Below are positions 44,859 to 53,456 of a stretch of DNA of 64,000 bases, one piece after another. Below the pieces are notes generated by a model that searched no databases, was not told the origin of the DNA, and saw only the letters and a program-made list of their open reading frames with translations. The number at the start of each line of letters is the position of its first letter. The first letter of the stretch is position 1. Location of the stretch: positions 992,001-1,056,000 of the forward strand of contig CBDCWQ010000020.1 of assembly GCA_965223435.1 (NCBI GenBank). The letters run 5' to 3'. The stretch comes from CBDCWQ01 sp965223435. GTDB lineage: Bacteria > Myxococcota > Kuafuiibacteriia > Kuafuiibacteriales > Kuafuiibacteriaceae. A program made the position numbers and the translations under genes.

Positions 44859-46385
44859 GTACCCCTTGCCGGAAGTCCGATCCGGGTTTCGGGAATAAAA
44901 TCAGGCCGGGCGTGATCTTATAGACATGAGCCCAGGGCCGGCAGCGAAGAAGCTTGTGATCCCACGTCGAGTTCGGAGGGATTTGAGGTTTCTCGTTCGT
45001 CGCCAACGTGCTCCGCACGGAGTCGTTGTGCGGGCCCAGATGGTGTTGATGGCGCGGCAGGGCATGGGCACGGCGGAGATCGCAAGGCGGCTCAGTGTCA
45101 CGGGAAGAACCGTGAGGAAGTGGAAGCGGCGTTTCTCCGAAAACCCCAGCGTCGAGAGCCTACAAGACGGAGCGCGGTCTGGGCGCCCCGCGCAGATCCC
45201 AGTGGAGATGAGGTGTCAGTTGGTCCAACTCGCTTGTCACCGCCCAGACGAGGATGAACATCCAGCGCCTTTTCGAGATCTTTGGACGTATAGAGCGCTG
45301 GCAGATGCCCTGGAGTCGTCTACGGGTTGCCGAATCAGTGTGAGCGAGGTGGGCCGAATTCTCCGGTTCGAGAACCTGCGCCCCCATAGGGTTCGCCAAT
45401 GGTTGAAATCCTCCGACGCGAATTTCCTCGCGAAGGCCAAACGTATTTGTCGACTGTACCTCCGTCCTCCAAAGGATGCAGTGGTGGTGTGCGTAGACGA
45501 AAAACCCATGCAAGTGCTTGAGCGAAAAAGCCCGACGCACCGGAATCCCTTTGATGGCTCGGTGCGCTACGAGTACGAGTACAAACGCCACGGCACCCAG
45601 TGCCTGTTGGCTGCCTTCAACGTAAAAACAGGCCGGGTCTTGGGCCGTGTGGTTCCCCACCGAAGCGCCGATGCCCTCGTTTCATTCATGAACGAACTGG
45701 CCCGCAAATACTCGGATAAGAAGATTTATGTGGTGTGGGACAATCTCAATACGCACTATGACGGTCGGGCAGAACGATGGAAGGCTTTCAACCGCCGGCA
45801 TGGGCATCGTTTTCACTTCGTATATACCCCAAAGCACGCGTCCTGGATGAACCAAGTCGAGATCTGGTTCTCTATCCTGCACCGACGCATCCTCAAATAT
45901 GGCGATTTCTCTTCACACCGGGTGCAGGCGAAACGCGTGGTGGGCTTCATCAAGCACTGGAACCGGTATGAGGGTCACCCGTTTCGCTGGACATGGAGGA
46001 CCGATAAGTTACAAAATGAGCAGCGTCTGGCCGCGTAGTCGGTCGGTGCCTGATCATGCCCGCCAAACCCAAAGCTGAGTCCAGAGACGCCACGCTCGTG
46101 GAAGAGGTTTTACACGCCGCGGGCGCCAAGCATCTCCGCGCCCGTAAACATGGCGTTGCGGTCATCGTCGAGTCTGGACCAGAGCGCGATCCCGTCAAGC
46201 ACTTTCGCCTTCGTCGTGACACGGTGCATCTTTGGTGCCTTGACATGGCGAACTACTCTGGTCGCTGGGAACGAACGCCTTTCCGAGACAATCTTAAGCC
46301 CTTGGTGAGGATGGTCTTGGAGAATTTCCCCTGGACACTCACGCCTATCGCAGAAAACCCGGAACGGACTTCCGATCTCGAGCAC
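44859..46385 (+). mobile_element. IS630-family insertion sequence with passenger gene, 1527 bp
   Basis: Terminal inverted repeats are 44859-44889 and 46355-46385: 23 of 31 positions match overall and 19 of the inner 20 (CGGAAGTCCG followed by A/T then TCCGGGTTT). Both outer ends abut TA (44857-44858 and 46386-46387), the IS630 target duplication, inside an original CTAG (C at 44856, G at 46388), the sequence preferred by IS630 itself. It encodes the DDE transposase and a second protein whose gene reaches the very right end. Confidence 0.88.
44926..46038 (+). CDS. IS630-family DDE transposase
   Basis: A 370-residue transposase with an N-terminal helix-turn-helix (GMGTAEIARRLSVTGRTVRKWKRRF) and a DDE superfamily core: VCVDEKPMQV (first Asp), VVWDNLNTHYDGR (second Asp) and SWMNQVEIWFSIL (catalytic Glu). 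Full length for the family, with all catalytic residues present, so it is probably active. The ATG lies 67 bases from the left end of the element. Confidence 0.95.
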   Translation: MSPGPAAKKLVIPRRVRRDLRFLVRRQRAPHGVVVRAQMVLMARQGMGTAEIARRLSVTGRTVRKWKRRFSENPSVESLQDGARSGRPAQIPVEMRCQLVQLACHRPDEDEHPAPFRDLWTYRALADALESSTGCRISVSEVGRILRFENLRPHRVRQWLKSSDANFLAKAKRICRLYLRPPKDAVVVCVDEKPMQVLERKSPTHRNPFDGSVRYEYEYKRHGTQCLLAAFNVKTGRVLGRVVPHRSADALVSFMNELARKYSDKKIYVVWDNLNTHYDGRAERWKAFNRRHGHRFHFVYTPKHASWMNQVEIWFSILHRRILKYGDFSSHRVQAKRVVGFIKHWNRYEGHPFRWTWRTDKLQNEQRLAA

Positions 46386-46388
46386 TAG
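46056..46388 (+). CDS. IS630 passenger protein of unknown function
   Basis: A 110-residue hydrophilic protein beginning MPAKPKAESRDATLVEEV. No named domain is recognised; it has an Arg/His-rich middle (FRLRRDTVHLWCLDM) and no transmembrane segment. It starts 17 bases after the transposase stop. The right inverted repeat lies within its 3' end, and its TAG stop is formed by the TA duplication plus the flanking G, so the coding sequence occupies the element up to its last base. It may be an accessory transposition or regulatory protein, by inference from location. Confidence 0.75.
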   Translation: MPAKPKAESRDATLVEEVLHAAGAKHLRARKHGVAVIVESGPERDPVKHFRLRRDTVHLWCLDMANYSGRWERTPFRDNLKPLVRMVLENFPWTLTPIAENPERTSDLEH

Positions 46389-46567
46389 GCGCGAGCAGCC
46401 GCCTGCGATGGGGGTCACTGGCCTTCGGATCGTCGCGTGCCTACGCAGGCCAAAATGTGCTCGGCAAGGCGGTCCACAAAGTGGCGGTGACATCGTCGCA
46501 AACCCTGTTTTGAAGGCTGTGTTTCGAGAATCCTGATTGTCGGCTGGTTGCTCCGAGTGGTCAACCT

Positions 46568-47506
46568 ATGACCCATGCGACTTTGGGCAGGACCAACAGC
46601 TTCTCCTCGGGTGCGCCCTTGAATCCTGGCCGGGCCGGGCATGCCGCCCTTCTGCGCCCCGACGGTCGGGTGTTGTTTGTCGGTGGGAGCGACCCGACCG
46701 TGTTTGTCTCAAGGCCCGTATATGACACCATTGAGCTTTTCGATCCGGTGCGTCTCACTTTTACACCGGCAGGCAAGCTCCTCAAGCCAAGGAGTCCTCG
46801 CTATGTGTACACCATTCCCCGTGGCCCGCACGCAGGCAAGATCCTGATCGGAGGTGGTGGGTTTTTCGATTTCGAGCTGTACGATCCGGCCACCGAGACT
46901 TCGACCACCACCGATTTGGTGCTCCCCATGGAGAACGCATCCGCGGTTTCTACGGAGTATGGGGACGGAAAGGTCTTGCTGAGTGGCGGTTCTCAACCAG
47001 GCGGCTTTGACTATGTGGCTTCCGCGCTCATTCTGAACCTGGTTGATCTCAGCTTGACGCCGACCAAGGGGCAGATGGCGTTGCCCCGCGGATCCCACGG
47101 GGCGGTTTTGCAAGGTGACGGCAAGATACCGCTCTATGGAGGCTCATACACCGAGACCAATCGGCGTCAGCGCCACACCACGACCGAAATCTTTGACCCC
47201 TTGACCGAAATCTTTAACCCCGGTCCCGAGTACACCCCGAAAAGTCTGGCTCCCAGCGTCGTACCCTTGCCCGATGACAGCATTCTTTTTATGGGTGGCG
47301 CCGCTGCCGATGGGACGTCGGGGCACGTCGACGTGTATCATCCATCGACGGGATTCAGTGTGCACCCCAAAACGCTTGATTCTCTACGCAGCCTTTTTTC
47401 GGCCACGTTGCTCAACGACGGTCGCGTGATGCTGCTCGGGGGCCAAATCCCCCTCCCGCGAAACAACAGCGCCCTCGTGAGCCGGCCCGAGTTCTTTGTT
47501 CCTTAG
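46568..47506 (+). CDS. Kelch-repeat protein, possibly 5'-truncated
   Basis: A 312-residue beta-propeller protein. At least five Kelch-type blades are visible: GHAALLRPDGRVLFVGGSD, GKILIGGGGFFDFELYDP, GKVLLSGGSQP, GSHGAVLQGDGKIPLYGGS, VVPLPDDSILFMGGAA, SATLLNDGRVMLLGGQI. Related proteins usually have a signal peptide or lipobox; none is found, and a stop lies in frame at 46511, so either it is cytoplasmic or the 5' end was lost when the region was rearranged (the IS630 element ends 180 bases upstream). ATG 46568 is the only good start. The 180 bases before it show no other gene. Confidence 0.7.
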   Translation: MTHATLGRTNSFSSGAPLNPGRAGHAALLRPDGRVLFVGGSDPTVFVSRPVYDTIELFDPVRLTFTPAGKLLKPRSPRYVYTIPRGPHAGKILIGGGGFFDFELYDPATETSTTTDLVLPMENASAVSTEYGDGKVLLSGGSQPGGFDYVASALILNLVDLSLTPTKGQMALPRGSHGAVLQGDGKIPLYGGSYTETNRRQRHTTTEIFDPLTEIFNPGPEYTPKSLAPSVVPLPDDSILFMGGAAADGTSGHVDVYHPSTGFSVHPKTLDSLRSLFSATLLNDGRVMLLGGQIPLPRNNSALVSRPEFFVP

Positions 47507-47542
47507 GGCACGGGTACGGAATCCAGCTGAGCCCCACGGACT

Positions 47543-47866
47543 CTATGTGGGCTTATAGTTTGTCTCGGGCCACAAGTCGTTGATCTCATCAGCCTGTTGT
47601 TGGGCGGTAAACTTTTCCCAGACAATGCCATTGGCATCGGTTTCTGTCGCAAACTGGGCGGCGGAAGCGTCCTCCCAACCCAAATGCCTAAGCTGCCCAG
47701 AAGACGCGGTTGCTTCTTGTCGAACAGAGAAATTGAGCGAATCTGTTCTCCAAAGCGCATACGCGTTTGGAACATAGACACATGGTTCCTTGCCTAGGCG
47801 GCGCGTGTAGTCTCCTCGTGTTTGTTGAAGGTCTTTTGTCGAAATCGCGATGTGGAATTTGTTCAT
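47543..47866 (-). CDS. VOC-superfamily (glyoxalase/bleomycin resistance-like) protein
   Basis: A 107-residue protein. FHIAISTKDLQQTRGDYTRRLG is the opening VOC strand with a metal-ligand-type His, and LNFSVRQEATASSGQLRHLGWED supplies the second. Only one beta-alpha-beta-beta-beta module pair is present, as usual for this family; dimers form the site. Similarity to ArsI/CadI-type proteins is possible, but no CC tail is present and no substrate can be named. ATG 47866 has AAGAGG six bases upstream. Convergent with the Kelch gene. Confidence 0.8.
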   Translation of the reverse strand: MNKFHIAISTKDLQQTRGDYTRRLGKEPCVYVPNAYALWRTDSLNFSVRQEATASSGQLRHLGWEDASAAQFATETDANGIVWEKFTAQQQADEINDLWPETNYKPT

Positions 47867-48075
47867 GTTGGCCTCTTCACTGGTCAGGTCTCACGGGAAC
47901 GGAAGGGCCCGAGGGTCGGCACATCTCATTCGCGGGCCCCACGTGGGACCCAACGTTAGCCGGTCGTCAGAAGCGCGTCCACCCATTCGGCAAGCTCGGT
48001 CACACCCCTCTGACTCCGATCACCATCCACGCCGCCATATCCTTACCCTGAGGATGGTGGTGCTGCCCTGCTGAC
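47867..48075. other. Intergenic stretch, no gene recognised
   Basis: Both flanking genes lie on the minus strand. I see no supported coding sequence, RNA gene or repeat here; only short unconvincing open frames are present. Confidence 0.6.
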
Positions 48076-49806
48076 TTAGGCTTCTCGGATCTCTTGGGTC
48101 GTCTGGGGGAACTCCGTGCGCGGATCGATCGGTTTCAGGAAGCAGACCATTTGCTCGATCATATCCGGCCGGGCTTTTCGACCGCGCCCGAATAGCTGGG
48201 CACTTTCCCAGCGCGCTGGGTCCAACACCACGCGGTAGGGATCGACCGCATCGGCTGACCGCATGCGAGAGATCTGCTCAGGACAGACTTCCGCCACCGC
48301 CACCGTCAGGAGTGCCAGCGCAAGGTCCTCCATCAGCTGGAGGCGCACCTTTTGCTCTTCACGAAAAGTCTCTGGAGGCTGACGTTCAAGCTCCTTTGCT
48401 CCGAGCACGCCGCCACGGACGGCAGGACAACGAACAAAGGGATGGTACAACCCCGGCTCGATCGGCGGCCTGGCGCTCTGGGTTGCCCAGTCCCGAAAAA
48501 GTTGTTGCACGCGTGTGGTGAGGGTGGTCATTTTTTTTGCGGTTTGCCAGTATCCCTCGAGCGCGGCCGGATCTTCGAGCTGTCCATGCAGTAGCGCGCG
48601 AGCAGGAAAACTGAAATAGTGCAGCGCGTCCCACAAGAGCTTGTACAAGGTGACATGGTCTTTTCCAAAAATAGAGTAGCTGTCGCGAAACCACTCCATG
48701 AGGCCATCGATGAACGAAATGAAGGTGTCGTTGTATTGGGCCACGACATTCGAGCTGAGCTGGCCCCGCTGGTCGGCACCTATGAGATGGCAAACCATCG
48801 TATTGGCCCACGCGATCAGATCAAAGCCCATGCTATACAACGGGTCCGTGAATGCGGCGGCTTCCCCCACGCAGGCCCACCGGTCGGTAGAAAAGGCTTG
48901 GGTGGTGGAATACGCGAAATTCTTCAGCGCTTTGAAGTCGGCTGGTTTATCTGTCGCAAGGAATTTGCCCAGTTCTGGTTCGTGTTGAGAAAGCCAATTC
49001 TTGGCCAGCGAAAACGTAGAACGCTGCTTGATGGGGTGCAAGCGTTCGTCCGCGACGATGCCCACGCTCGTGTGCCCCGAACAGAGCGGAATGATCCAGA
49101 TCCAATAGCCATGCCCCGACACATGATTGGTCGAGTACCAGCGTTTCTGCCGCGTTCGAAGCGGCCAGCTAGGGTGGCTGACGCCAAGGTCTGATAGATC
49201 CCGTTCGCCCTTGAGTCTCCACCAGCACGCACTTGCCTTGTGGGGGCTTCCTTTTCGCAAGCCTAGCTTGCTCTGAAGGAATCGGCGACGCCCGGTCGCA
49301 TCTACAAGCCACCGAGTATTCAGGGCCTTTCGCCCGGTGGGCGTGGACAGAACGACAGTGTGATCCGTTGTTCCCTTTGTGATATCTACGTCGAGGACGT
49401 TGCAGTCCGTGCGAATCCGAATCCCATCGGCCTGGCACAGCGCCCGGAGGTCGGTTTCCAGCACCCCACGATCGAATTGGGCTGATGGAACCGGCGGAAA
49501 GTCGATGGCCCCAATTTCGAAACGCTTTTCAAACGAGGACGAACTGCCTCCGAAAAAGCGAAGCCCAAGTTTTGGCAAATGCGTCGACTGTACGTACTCG
49601 CGAAGTTTCAGTACTTCACCGAAATAATGCGTACCGCCCTCCACCGCGGATTCGCCCACCTTGTGTGTCGCAGAAGGAATGGCTTTTGGTCCTTTTTCGA
49701 TCAGCTCGATGTGTAGTTTGGGCATTGCGAGACGAAGTTGTCGGGCCAAGCAAAGCCCAGCCAAGCCCCCGCCCAAGATGAGGACATCCGGTTTTGTCTC
49801 AGCCAT
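48076..49806 (-). CDS. FAD-dependent halogenase-like monooxygenase
   Basis: A 576-residue flavoprotein. The GGGLAGLCLARQL motif at about 12-24 binds FAD, followed by the GESAVEGG segment; at about 237-243 is WIWIIP, the WxWxIP motif diagnostic of FADH2-dependent halogenases, and GEAAAFTDPLYSMGFD follows. The lysine region HLPKLGLRFFGG fits the catalytic-site pattern of the family. The substrate is unknown. No flavin reductase or biosynthetic enzymes are adjacent. AAAGAGG lies about seven bases before the ATG. Confidence 0.85.
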   Translation of the reverse strand: MAETKPDVLILGGGLAGLCLARQLRLAMPKLHIELIEKGPKAIPSATHKVGESAVEGGTHYFGEVLKLREYVQSTHLPKLGLRFFGGSSSSFEKRFEIGAIDFPPVPSAQFDRGVLETDLRALCQADGIRIRTDCNVLDVDITKGTTDHTVVLSTPTGRKALNTRWLVDATGRRRFLQSKLGLRKGSPHKASACWWRLKGERDLSDLGVSHPSWPLRTRQKRWYSTNHVSGHGYWIWIIPLCSGHTSVGIVADERLHPIKQRSTFSLAKNWLSQHEPELGKFLATDKPADFKALKNFAYSTTQAFSTDRWACVGEAAAFTDPLYSMGFDLIAWANTMVCHLIGADQRGQLSSNVVAQYNDTFISFIDGLMEWFRDSYSIFGKDHVTLYKLLWDALHYFSFPARALLHGQLEDPAALEGYWQTAKKMTTLTTRVQQLFRDWATQSARPPIEPGLYHPFVRCPAVRGGVLGAKELERQPPETFREEQKVRLQLMEDLALALLTVAVAEVCPEQISRMRSADAVDPYRVVLDPARWESAQLFGRGRKARPDMIEQMVCFLKPIDPRTEFPQTTQEIREA

Positions 49807-50121
49807 GGTGTGCCTCTTTCTTTGTCATGGTGTCTCCAACCAGTCCACTGACCGCGGGCGCGACCGCCGAAGCGCATCCGCTTGGTGCTTTGGCGTTGCG
49901 ATCGTCTTCTTTCGCTCAACCTTCAACGTGACTCTCACCAAGCCTGGCAAGTCTGGTGTTGGTTCGCGGGCAGGTGAGGCGGGAATGGCTGCAAAAACGC
50001 AAAAGATGCGATGCAGACTGGACTGTGGATCAGGGTGGCCAAAGCACGCAAACCGATGGCTTTGATGAAGCCGGAGGAGCGCGTTGTGTTTGACCGAGTG
50101 TTGGAATCCGGCGTGGATGCC
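49807..50121. other. Intergenic stretch with a possible tail of a small plus-strand ORF
   Basis: No convincing gene. On the plus strand ATG 50011 opens a 42-codon frame ending at TGA 50137-50139 that reads MALMKPEERVVFDRV in its middle and overlaps the esterase gene end. It could be a remnant or a real small gene; there is no ribosome-binding site of note and an upstream stop (49975) limits it. Confidence 0.4.
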
Positions 50122-51237
50122 CTAGAGGAAATCGTCTGAAATTTCACGCAGCATTTGGGCAAGCGCTTCTGGTTGAGAAAACATAGGGCTGTGGCTTGAT
50201 TTCAAGGCGTAGGTCTTTTCTATCGGAACCAAGCTTTGCATGGCTCGTTGGAACGCAATGGGAACGGCCCGGTCTTCGGTGCATTCAATGTAGTAACGAG
50301 GAATTCTTCCCCATTTTTTCCGAGTCATGTTCAAGGAAGAGCTCAGGGGCCCACACGGCTCGGGTACCAGATTTGAAGCGGCAGCCTCAAACGCGTCTTT
50401 GGGGACGTCATGGGCAACAGCCGCGTGGAGTGCTGAGGACCGAATGCCAACATAGGTCCTATCATCGGTGAAAACCAGATTGTCGATCGCCTCTGAGCCT
50501 TGGACCGTTTCGGCCGAGGACAGAAACGAGGCGCCATCCGGAACCAAAAACGCAGAAAGGTAAACCAAGGCACGTATCTTTTCAGGACAACGCTCAGCGG
50601 CACGGCTGATCACCAGGCCACTAAAACTATGGCCCAAGAGAATCAAGGGTGATTCACTTGCTTGCAAGGCCTGCACGGTTGCATCCACGTAGGTTTCCAA
50701 ATTTATTGGAACGGGCTCACGCGGCGATGCGCCATGAGCGGGCAGATCGATGGCGTTCGACATGATCCCGATCTTTTCAAGCTGCCCTTGAAGGGGCTGC
50801 CAGCACCACGCGCCCATCCAGGCGCCATGGATGAGGAGGAGGCGAGGGCGCGCGCCCTGGGGGTCAAACTGGTCCATGATCTCAAAATGATCGTGTTTGA
50901 GGCGCCACACGTTGTCTTTTTCGCGTTGCCATTCCTCACGATGGATCATTCCGCGTGCCAGGTTCATGGACCAAGGTGAGCTTAGAATGGCTCTGTCGTT
51001 GGATACGAGCTCCACCTTGGGATCCAAATAGCGGACCTTGGTGTGCCCCTGTTCGATGATCTGTTGCCAAAACTTTTGTATGTTCGCTCTACCGGTCACT
51101 TGGGCGATGGGTTCCGCGTGTAGTTCGGCATCGTCTGCGTAGATTTTTGCACATCCGACGGCGTCTCCTTGGTTGAATGCATCGGCCCACCGCCTGGCGG
51201 TTGCGAGGATTTCAGCTTTTTGGGTTTTGGGACTCAT
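50122..51237 (-). CDS. SnoaL-like domain fused to alpha/beta hydrolase
   Basis: A 371-residue two-domain protein starting at ATG 51237. Residues about 5-118 form an NTF2/SnoaL-like fold (ARRWADAFNQGDAVGCAKIY, VTGRANIQKFWQQIIEQG). Residues about 128-370 form an alpha/beta hydrolase of the plant-esterase/hydroxynitrile-lyase type: LLIHGAWMGAWCW (oxyanion region), GHSFSG (nucleophile Ser) and a late SHSPMFSQPEALA with the His. An esterase role is likely; substrate unknown. It is divergent from a GlxA-type AraC regulator 72 bases away, which may control it. Confidence 0.85.
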   Translation of the reverse strand: MSPKTQKAEILATARRWADAFNQGDAVGCAKIYADDAELHAEPIAQVTGRANIQKFWQQIIEQGHTKVRYLDPKVELVSNDRAILSSPWSMNLARGMIHREEWQREKDNVWRLKHDHFEIMDQFDPQGARPRLLLIHGAWMGAWCWQPLQGQLEKIGIMSNAIDLPAHGASPREPVPINLETYVDATVQALQASESPLILLGHSFSGLVISRAAERCPEKIRALVYLSAFLVPDGASFLSSAETVQGSEAIDNLVFTDDRTYVGIRSSALHAAVAHDVPKDAFEAAASNLVPEPCGPLSSSLNMTRKKWGRIPRYYIECTEDRAVPIAFQRAMQSLVPIEKTYALKSSHSPMFSQPEALAQMLREISDDFL

Positions 51238-51309
51238 GAGAAGGAGCGTACGCGAGCGGCGGTCATTTGGCGGGTGGCAAACCTGACATAAATCGGTCAT
51301 AATCTGCCA

Positions 51310-52272
51310 ATGATCCGGGTGGGGATTCTCGGTTTGGCCCATGTCTTCGATTCGGCCATCCACCTCGTGCGGGATGTACTGGCCGCTGCCGAGCGGGTCG
51401 TACGCACAGGGGCCGAGACGCCTCAGCTTCGGATTCACACCCTGACGGTGGATGGTGGGCCGGTCGAGACGGCCTCGGGGCAACTGCTGGTACCGGACAA
51501 GGGTCTCGGCCGCTCGAGGTTCGATGTGGTGATTGTACCGGGTGTGATCCTCGAAACCCCGGAGGCCCTCGCGTGCTATCTCGATACCGATGGTTCGATT
51601 CCCCGGGTCTCGAGATGGTTGCGGTCCCAGCATCATCGTGGGGCAGAAATTGCCACCGCGTGCACCGGAACGTGGTTGCTCGCGGAAGCTGGGCTTTTGA
51701 GTGGCCGAACCGCCACCACCACATGGCATCTTTGCCGCGCGTTTCGTCAACGATACCCGGAGGTTCAGCTCGAACCGAGCAAAATGGTGACCGTTGACCG
51801 GGGCATTCGGTGTGCGGGCGCGGCCATGGCCCATGTGGATTTGGCGCTGTCCATTGTGGAGACGTTCTGTGGCGCACAAACGAGTCGCCAAGTGGCCTCT
51901 TTGTTGCTTTTGGATAGGCGCCCTTCACAAGCCCACTATATGGTTGTGAACCACCAAAATGACGTGAGCGACGATTTTCGTCGAGCGGACAGCTGGGTCC
52001 GCAACCACATTGAGAAACCATTTTCGATTCAGGACCTTGCAAAAGGGACGGGTTTATCGATAAGGACCCTCGCTCGGCGAATCAAAGAATGTACCGGGGA
52101 GACACCGGTCGCTTTGGTGCAGCGGATTCGCGTTCAGCATGCGGTTTTCTTGCTTGAAACAACTTCTGTTCCTTTCTCGGAAATCACCTTTCGCGCAGGC
52201 TATTCAGAGCCCGCTACGCTTCGGAGGCTCATTCGGCGACGGACGGGCCGGTCCCCTCGTGATTTTCGGTGA
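51310..52272 (+). CDS. GlxA-type transcriptional regulator (DJ-1/PfpI plus AraC DNA-binding)
   Basis: A 320-residue AraC-family regulator. The N-terminal DJ-1/PfpI-like domain (about 3-190) includes FDVVIVPGVILETPE and TACTGTWLLAEAGLLSGR, where the Cys is at the nucleophile elbow. The C-terminal pair of helix-turn-helix motifs is FSIQDLAKGTGLSIRTLARRIKE and VPFSEITFRAGYSEPATLRRL. It may regulate the divergent esterase gene. ATG 51310 is followed directly by the conserved IRVGILGL start. Confidence 0.92.
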   Translation: MIRVGILGLAHVFDSAIHLVRDVLAAAERVVRTGAETPQLRIHTLTVDGGPVETASGQLLVPDKGLGRSRFDVVIVPGVILETPEALACYLDTDGSIPRVSRWLRSQHHRGAEIATACTGTWLLAEAGLLSGRTATTTWHLCRAFRQRYPEVQLEPSKMVTVDRGIRCAGAAMAHVDLALSIVETFCGAQTSRQVASLLLLDRRPSQAHYMVVNHQNDVSDDFRRADSWVRNHIEKPFSIQDLAKGTGLSIRTLARRIKECTGETPVALVQRIRVQHAVFLLETTSVPFSEITFRAGYSEPATLRRLIRRRTGRSPRDFR

Positions 52273-52435
52273 CCGCCAGGCGGGGTACGCGGATCGGCAA
52301 CGCCATCGATCATATGGAAGGTCGTGGAGAGTCCCAACCCATCAGGTCTCTCTGGTTTTCAAGACGAGTTGCCTACCCCTGAGATGCCCACCGAATTGCG
52401 TCCTGCGGGGTCTGTTTTGTCGGTAAGCTTGCGAA

Positions 52436-52879
52436 CTATGACGCAAACGCCCAAATAAGCCCTCCCATTGCAGCTGTGGCAACCGCCCAGATGAGACAAC
52501 CGGAGGGGAACAGTGGGTGAAGCAGTCGGATGCGCCGATGGTGTTGGTCGCACCACGTTCCGGTCGGGAACCGTTCAGCATGCCCAGGCTCACCGCAGAC
52601 TTGGCATAGGCCGCAATAGCCCTGCGGGACACCTTGCTCTCTGAGGACCTCGGGCTTGGTCTCCCACAACCCGCAAGAACAGGAGAGGGCACTGAGCCTT
52701 CCGGGAATGCAGAGATTGAAGACGTCCTCGGGTAGGTGCCACCCGAGTCCTCCACACTTGCAGGTTAGCTGCTGAAGGTCTTCGGGGACCTGGCCAAGGT
52801 TTCGAGGATGGAACGGATTGCCGGTGCCGCCACAGTCGTTGCAGTCGACAGCCCCATCAGGGCGCCCGGGAAGGAGCAT
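52436..52879 (-). CDS. Cysteine-rich hypothetical protein
   Basis: A 147-residue frame with several zinc-ribbon-like pairs: CNDCGGTGN (a DnaJ zinc-finger-like CxxCxGxG), LTCKCGG, LSCSCG, GYCGLCQVCGEPGH and TWCDQHH, then a hydrophobic C-terminus (LIWAVATAAMGGLIWAFA). No family is recognised. The frame is open upstream of the ATG (GFPQEVSSLS) and a second, differently framed ORF ends inside it, so this may be the 3' part of a frameshifted gene starting near 53031. Confidence 0.45.
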   Translation of the reverse strand: MLLPGRPDGAVDCNDCGGTGNPFHPRNLGQVPEDLQQLTCKCGGLGWHLPEDVFNLCIPGRLSALSCSCGLWETKPEVLREQGVPQGYCGLCQVCGEPGHAERFPTGTWCDQHHRRIRLLHPLFPSGCLIWAVATAAMGGLIWAFAS

Positions 52880-53031
52880 GGAGAGGGAGGAAACCTCTTG
52901 AGGGAAACCATGGCCATCCGGATTGGATATGGGCGTACTTTATCTCGTATCTCATCAGCCCCATCGTCCCACCGAATGACGCGTCCGTCGGGACACAAAC
53001 CGTACCAGGTTACTTGTTTCGCCATGCACAT
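52765..53031 (-). CDS. Hypothetical small ORF, possible 5' part of the Cys-rich gene
   Basis: Reads MCMAKQVTWYGLCPDGRVIRWDDG, a plausible protein start, for about 40 residues, then becomes low-information sequence (GALMGLSTATTVAAP) that overlaps the Cys-rich frame. A one-base shift around 52890-52925 would join its start to the Cys-rich protein. No ribosome-binding site is obvious. Low confidence as an independent gene. Confidence 0.3.
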   Translation of the reverse strand: MCMAKQVTWYGLCPDGRVIRWDDGADEIRDKVRPYPIRMAMVSLKRFPPSPCSFPGALMGLSTATTVAAPAIRSILETLARSPKTFSS

Positions 53032-53072
53032 GTCTGTCCTAGCTCGAAATCGGCGGGACCACTATTGCATTC

Positions 53073-53456
53073 TCATTGGAGGGAGAGGCCCGCAGTGCAA
53101 CGGTTGGTCGTTTGCCCGACTTCCCAAGTGACAGCACGCTGAACCGAACGATCGTATGGTAGGCCATAGTAAAGAAATACCTCGCAAATATCGTAGGGCC
53201 GGACATCGCTTTTTTTGACCGAGTAGGCCCTCGTGGTCGCCCGCAGTGCACCGGACAACAACAGGTCTCCCCAGTGGCGTCGCCCCTCAATCACTTCCCA
53301 GAAAAACGATCCAGCCACGCTATTCAGAGCGTCCCAATCCTCGTCGAAGTGGTCATCGATCCGTGCTTCGTTTTGGGTCACGGATATGGTGTAAGCGTCG
53401 GTGTGATCGGCGAATATAACCTCTATGACAAAGCGAAGCGGAGTCTCGTTCGACAA
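53073..53456 (-). CDS. Probable C-terminal domain of the MBL-fold protein, out of frame
   Basis: A 127-residue frame that starts at TTG inside the last codons of the MBL gene: LSNETPLRFVIEVIFADHTDAYT continues the MBL protein in a shifted frame; the sequence RRHWGDLLLSGALRAT and the acidic beta-rich character fit a C-terminal sterol-carrier-like or effector domain of metallo-hydrolases. A single inserted or deleted base near 53456-53466 would fuse it with the upstream frame into one protein of about 460 residues. Function unknown. Confidence 0.5.
   Translation of the reverse strand: MSNETPLRFVIEVIFADHTDAYTISVTQNEARIDDHFDEDWDALNSVAGSFFWEVIEGRRHWGDLLLSGALRATTRAYSVKKSDVRPYDICEVFLYYGLPYDRSVQRAVTWEVGQTTNRCTAGLSLQ

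Noticed and set aside
44905..46064. GCCGGGCGTGATC / GATCATGCCCGCC considered as IS630 ends
   Set aside because: Only 11 of 13 match and no TA duplication fits; the outer repeats 44859-44889/46355-46385 with flanking TA are much better.
51238..51891. The 218-codon upstream extension of the esterase frame
   Set aside because: It reads antisense through the GlxA-type regulator gene and has no protein-like features; the real start is ATG 51237.
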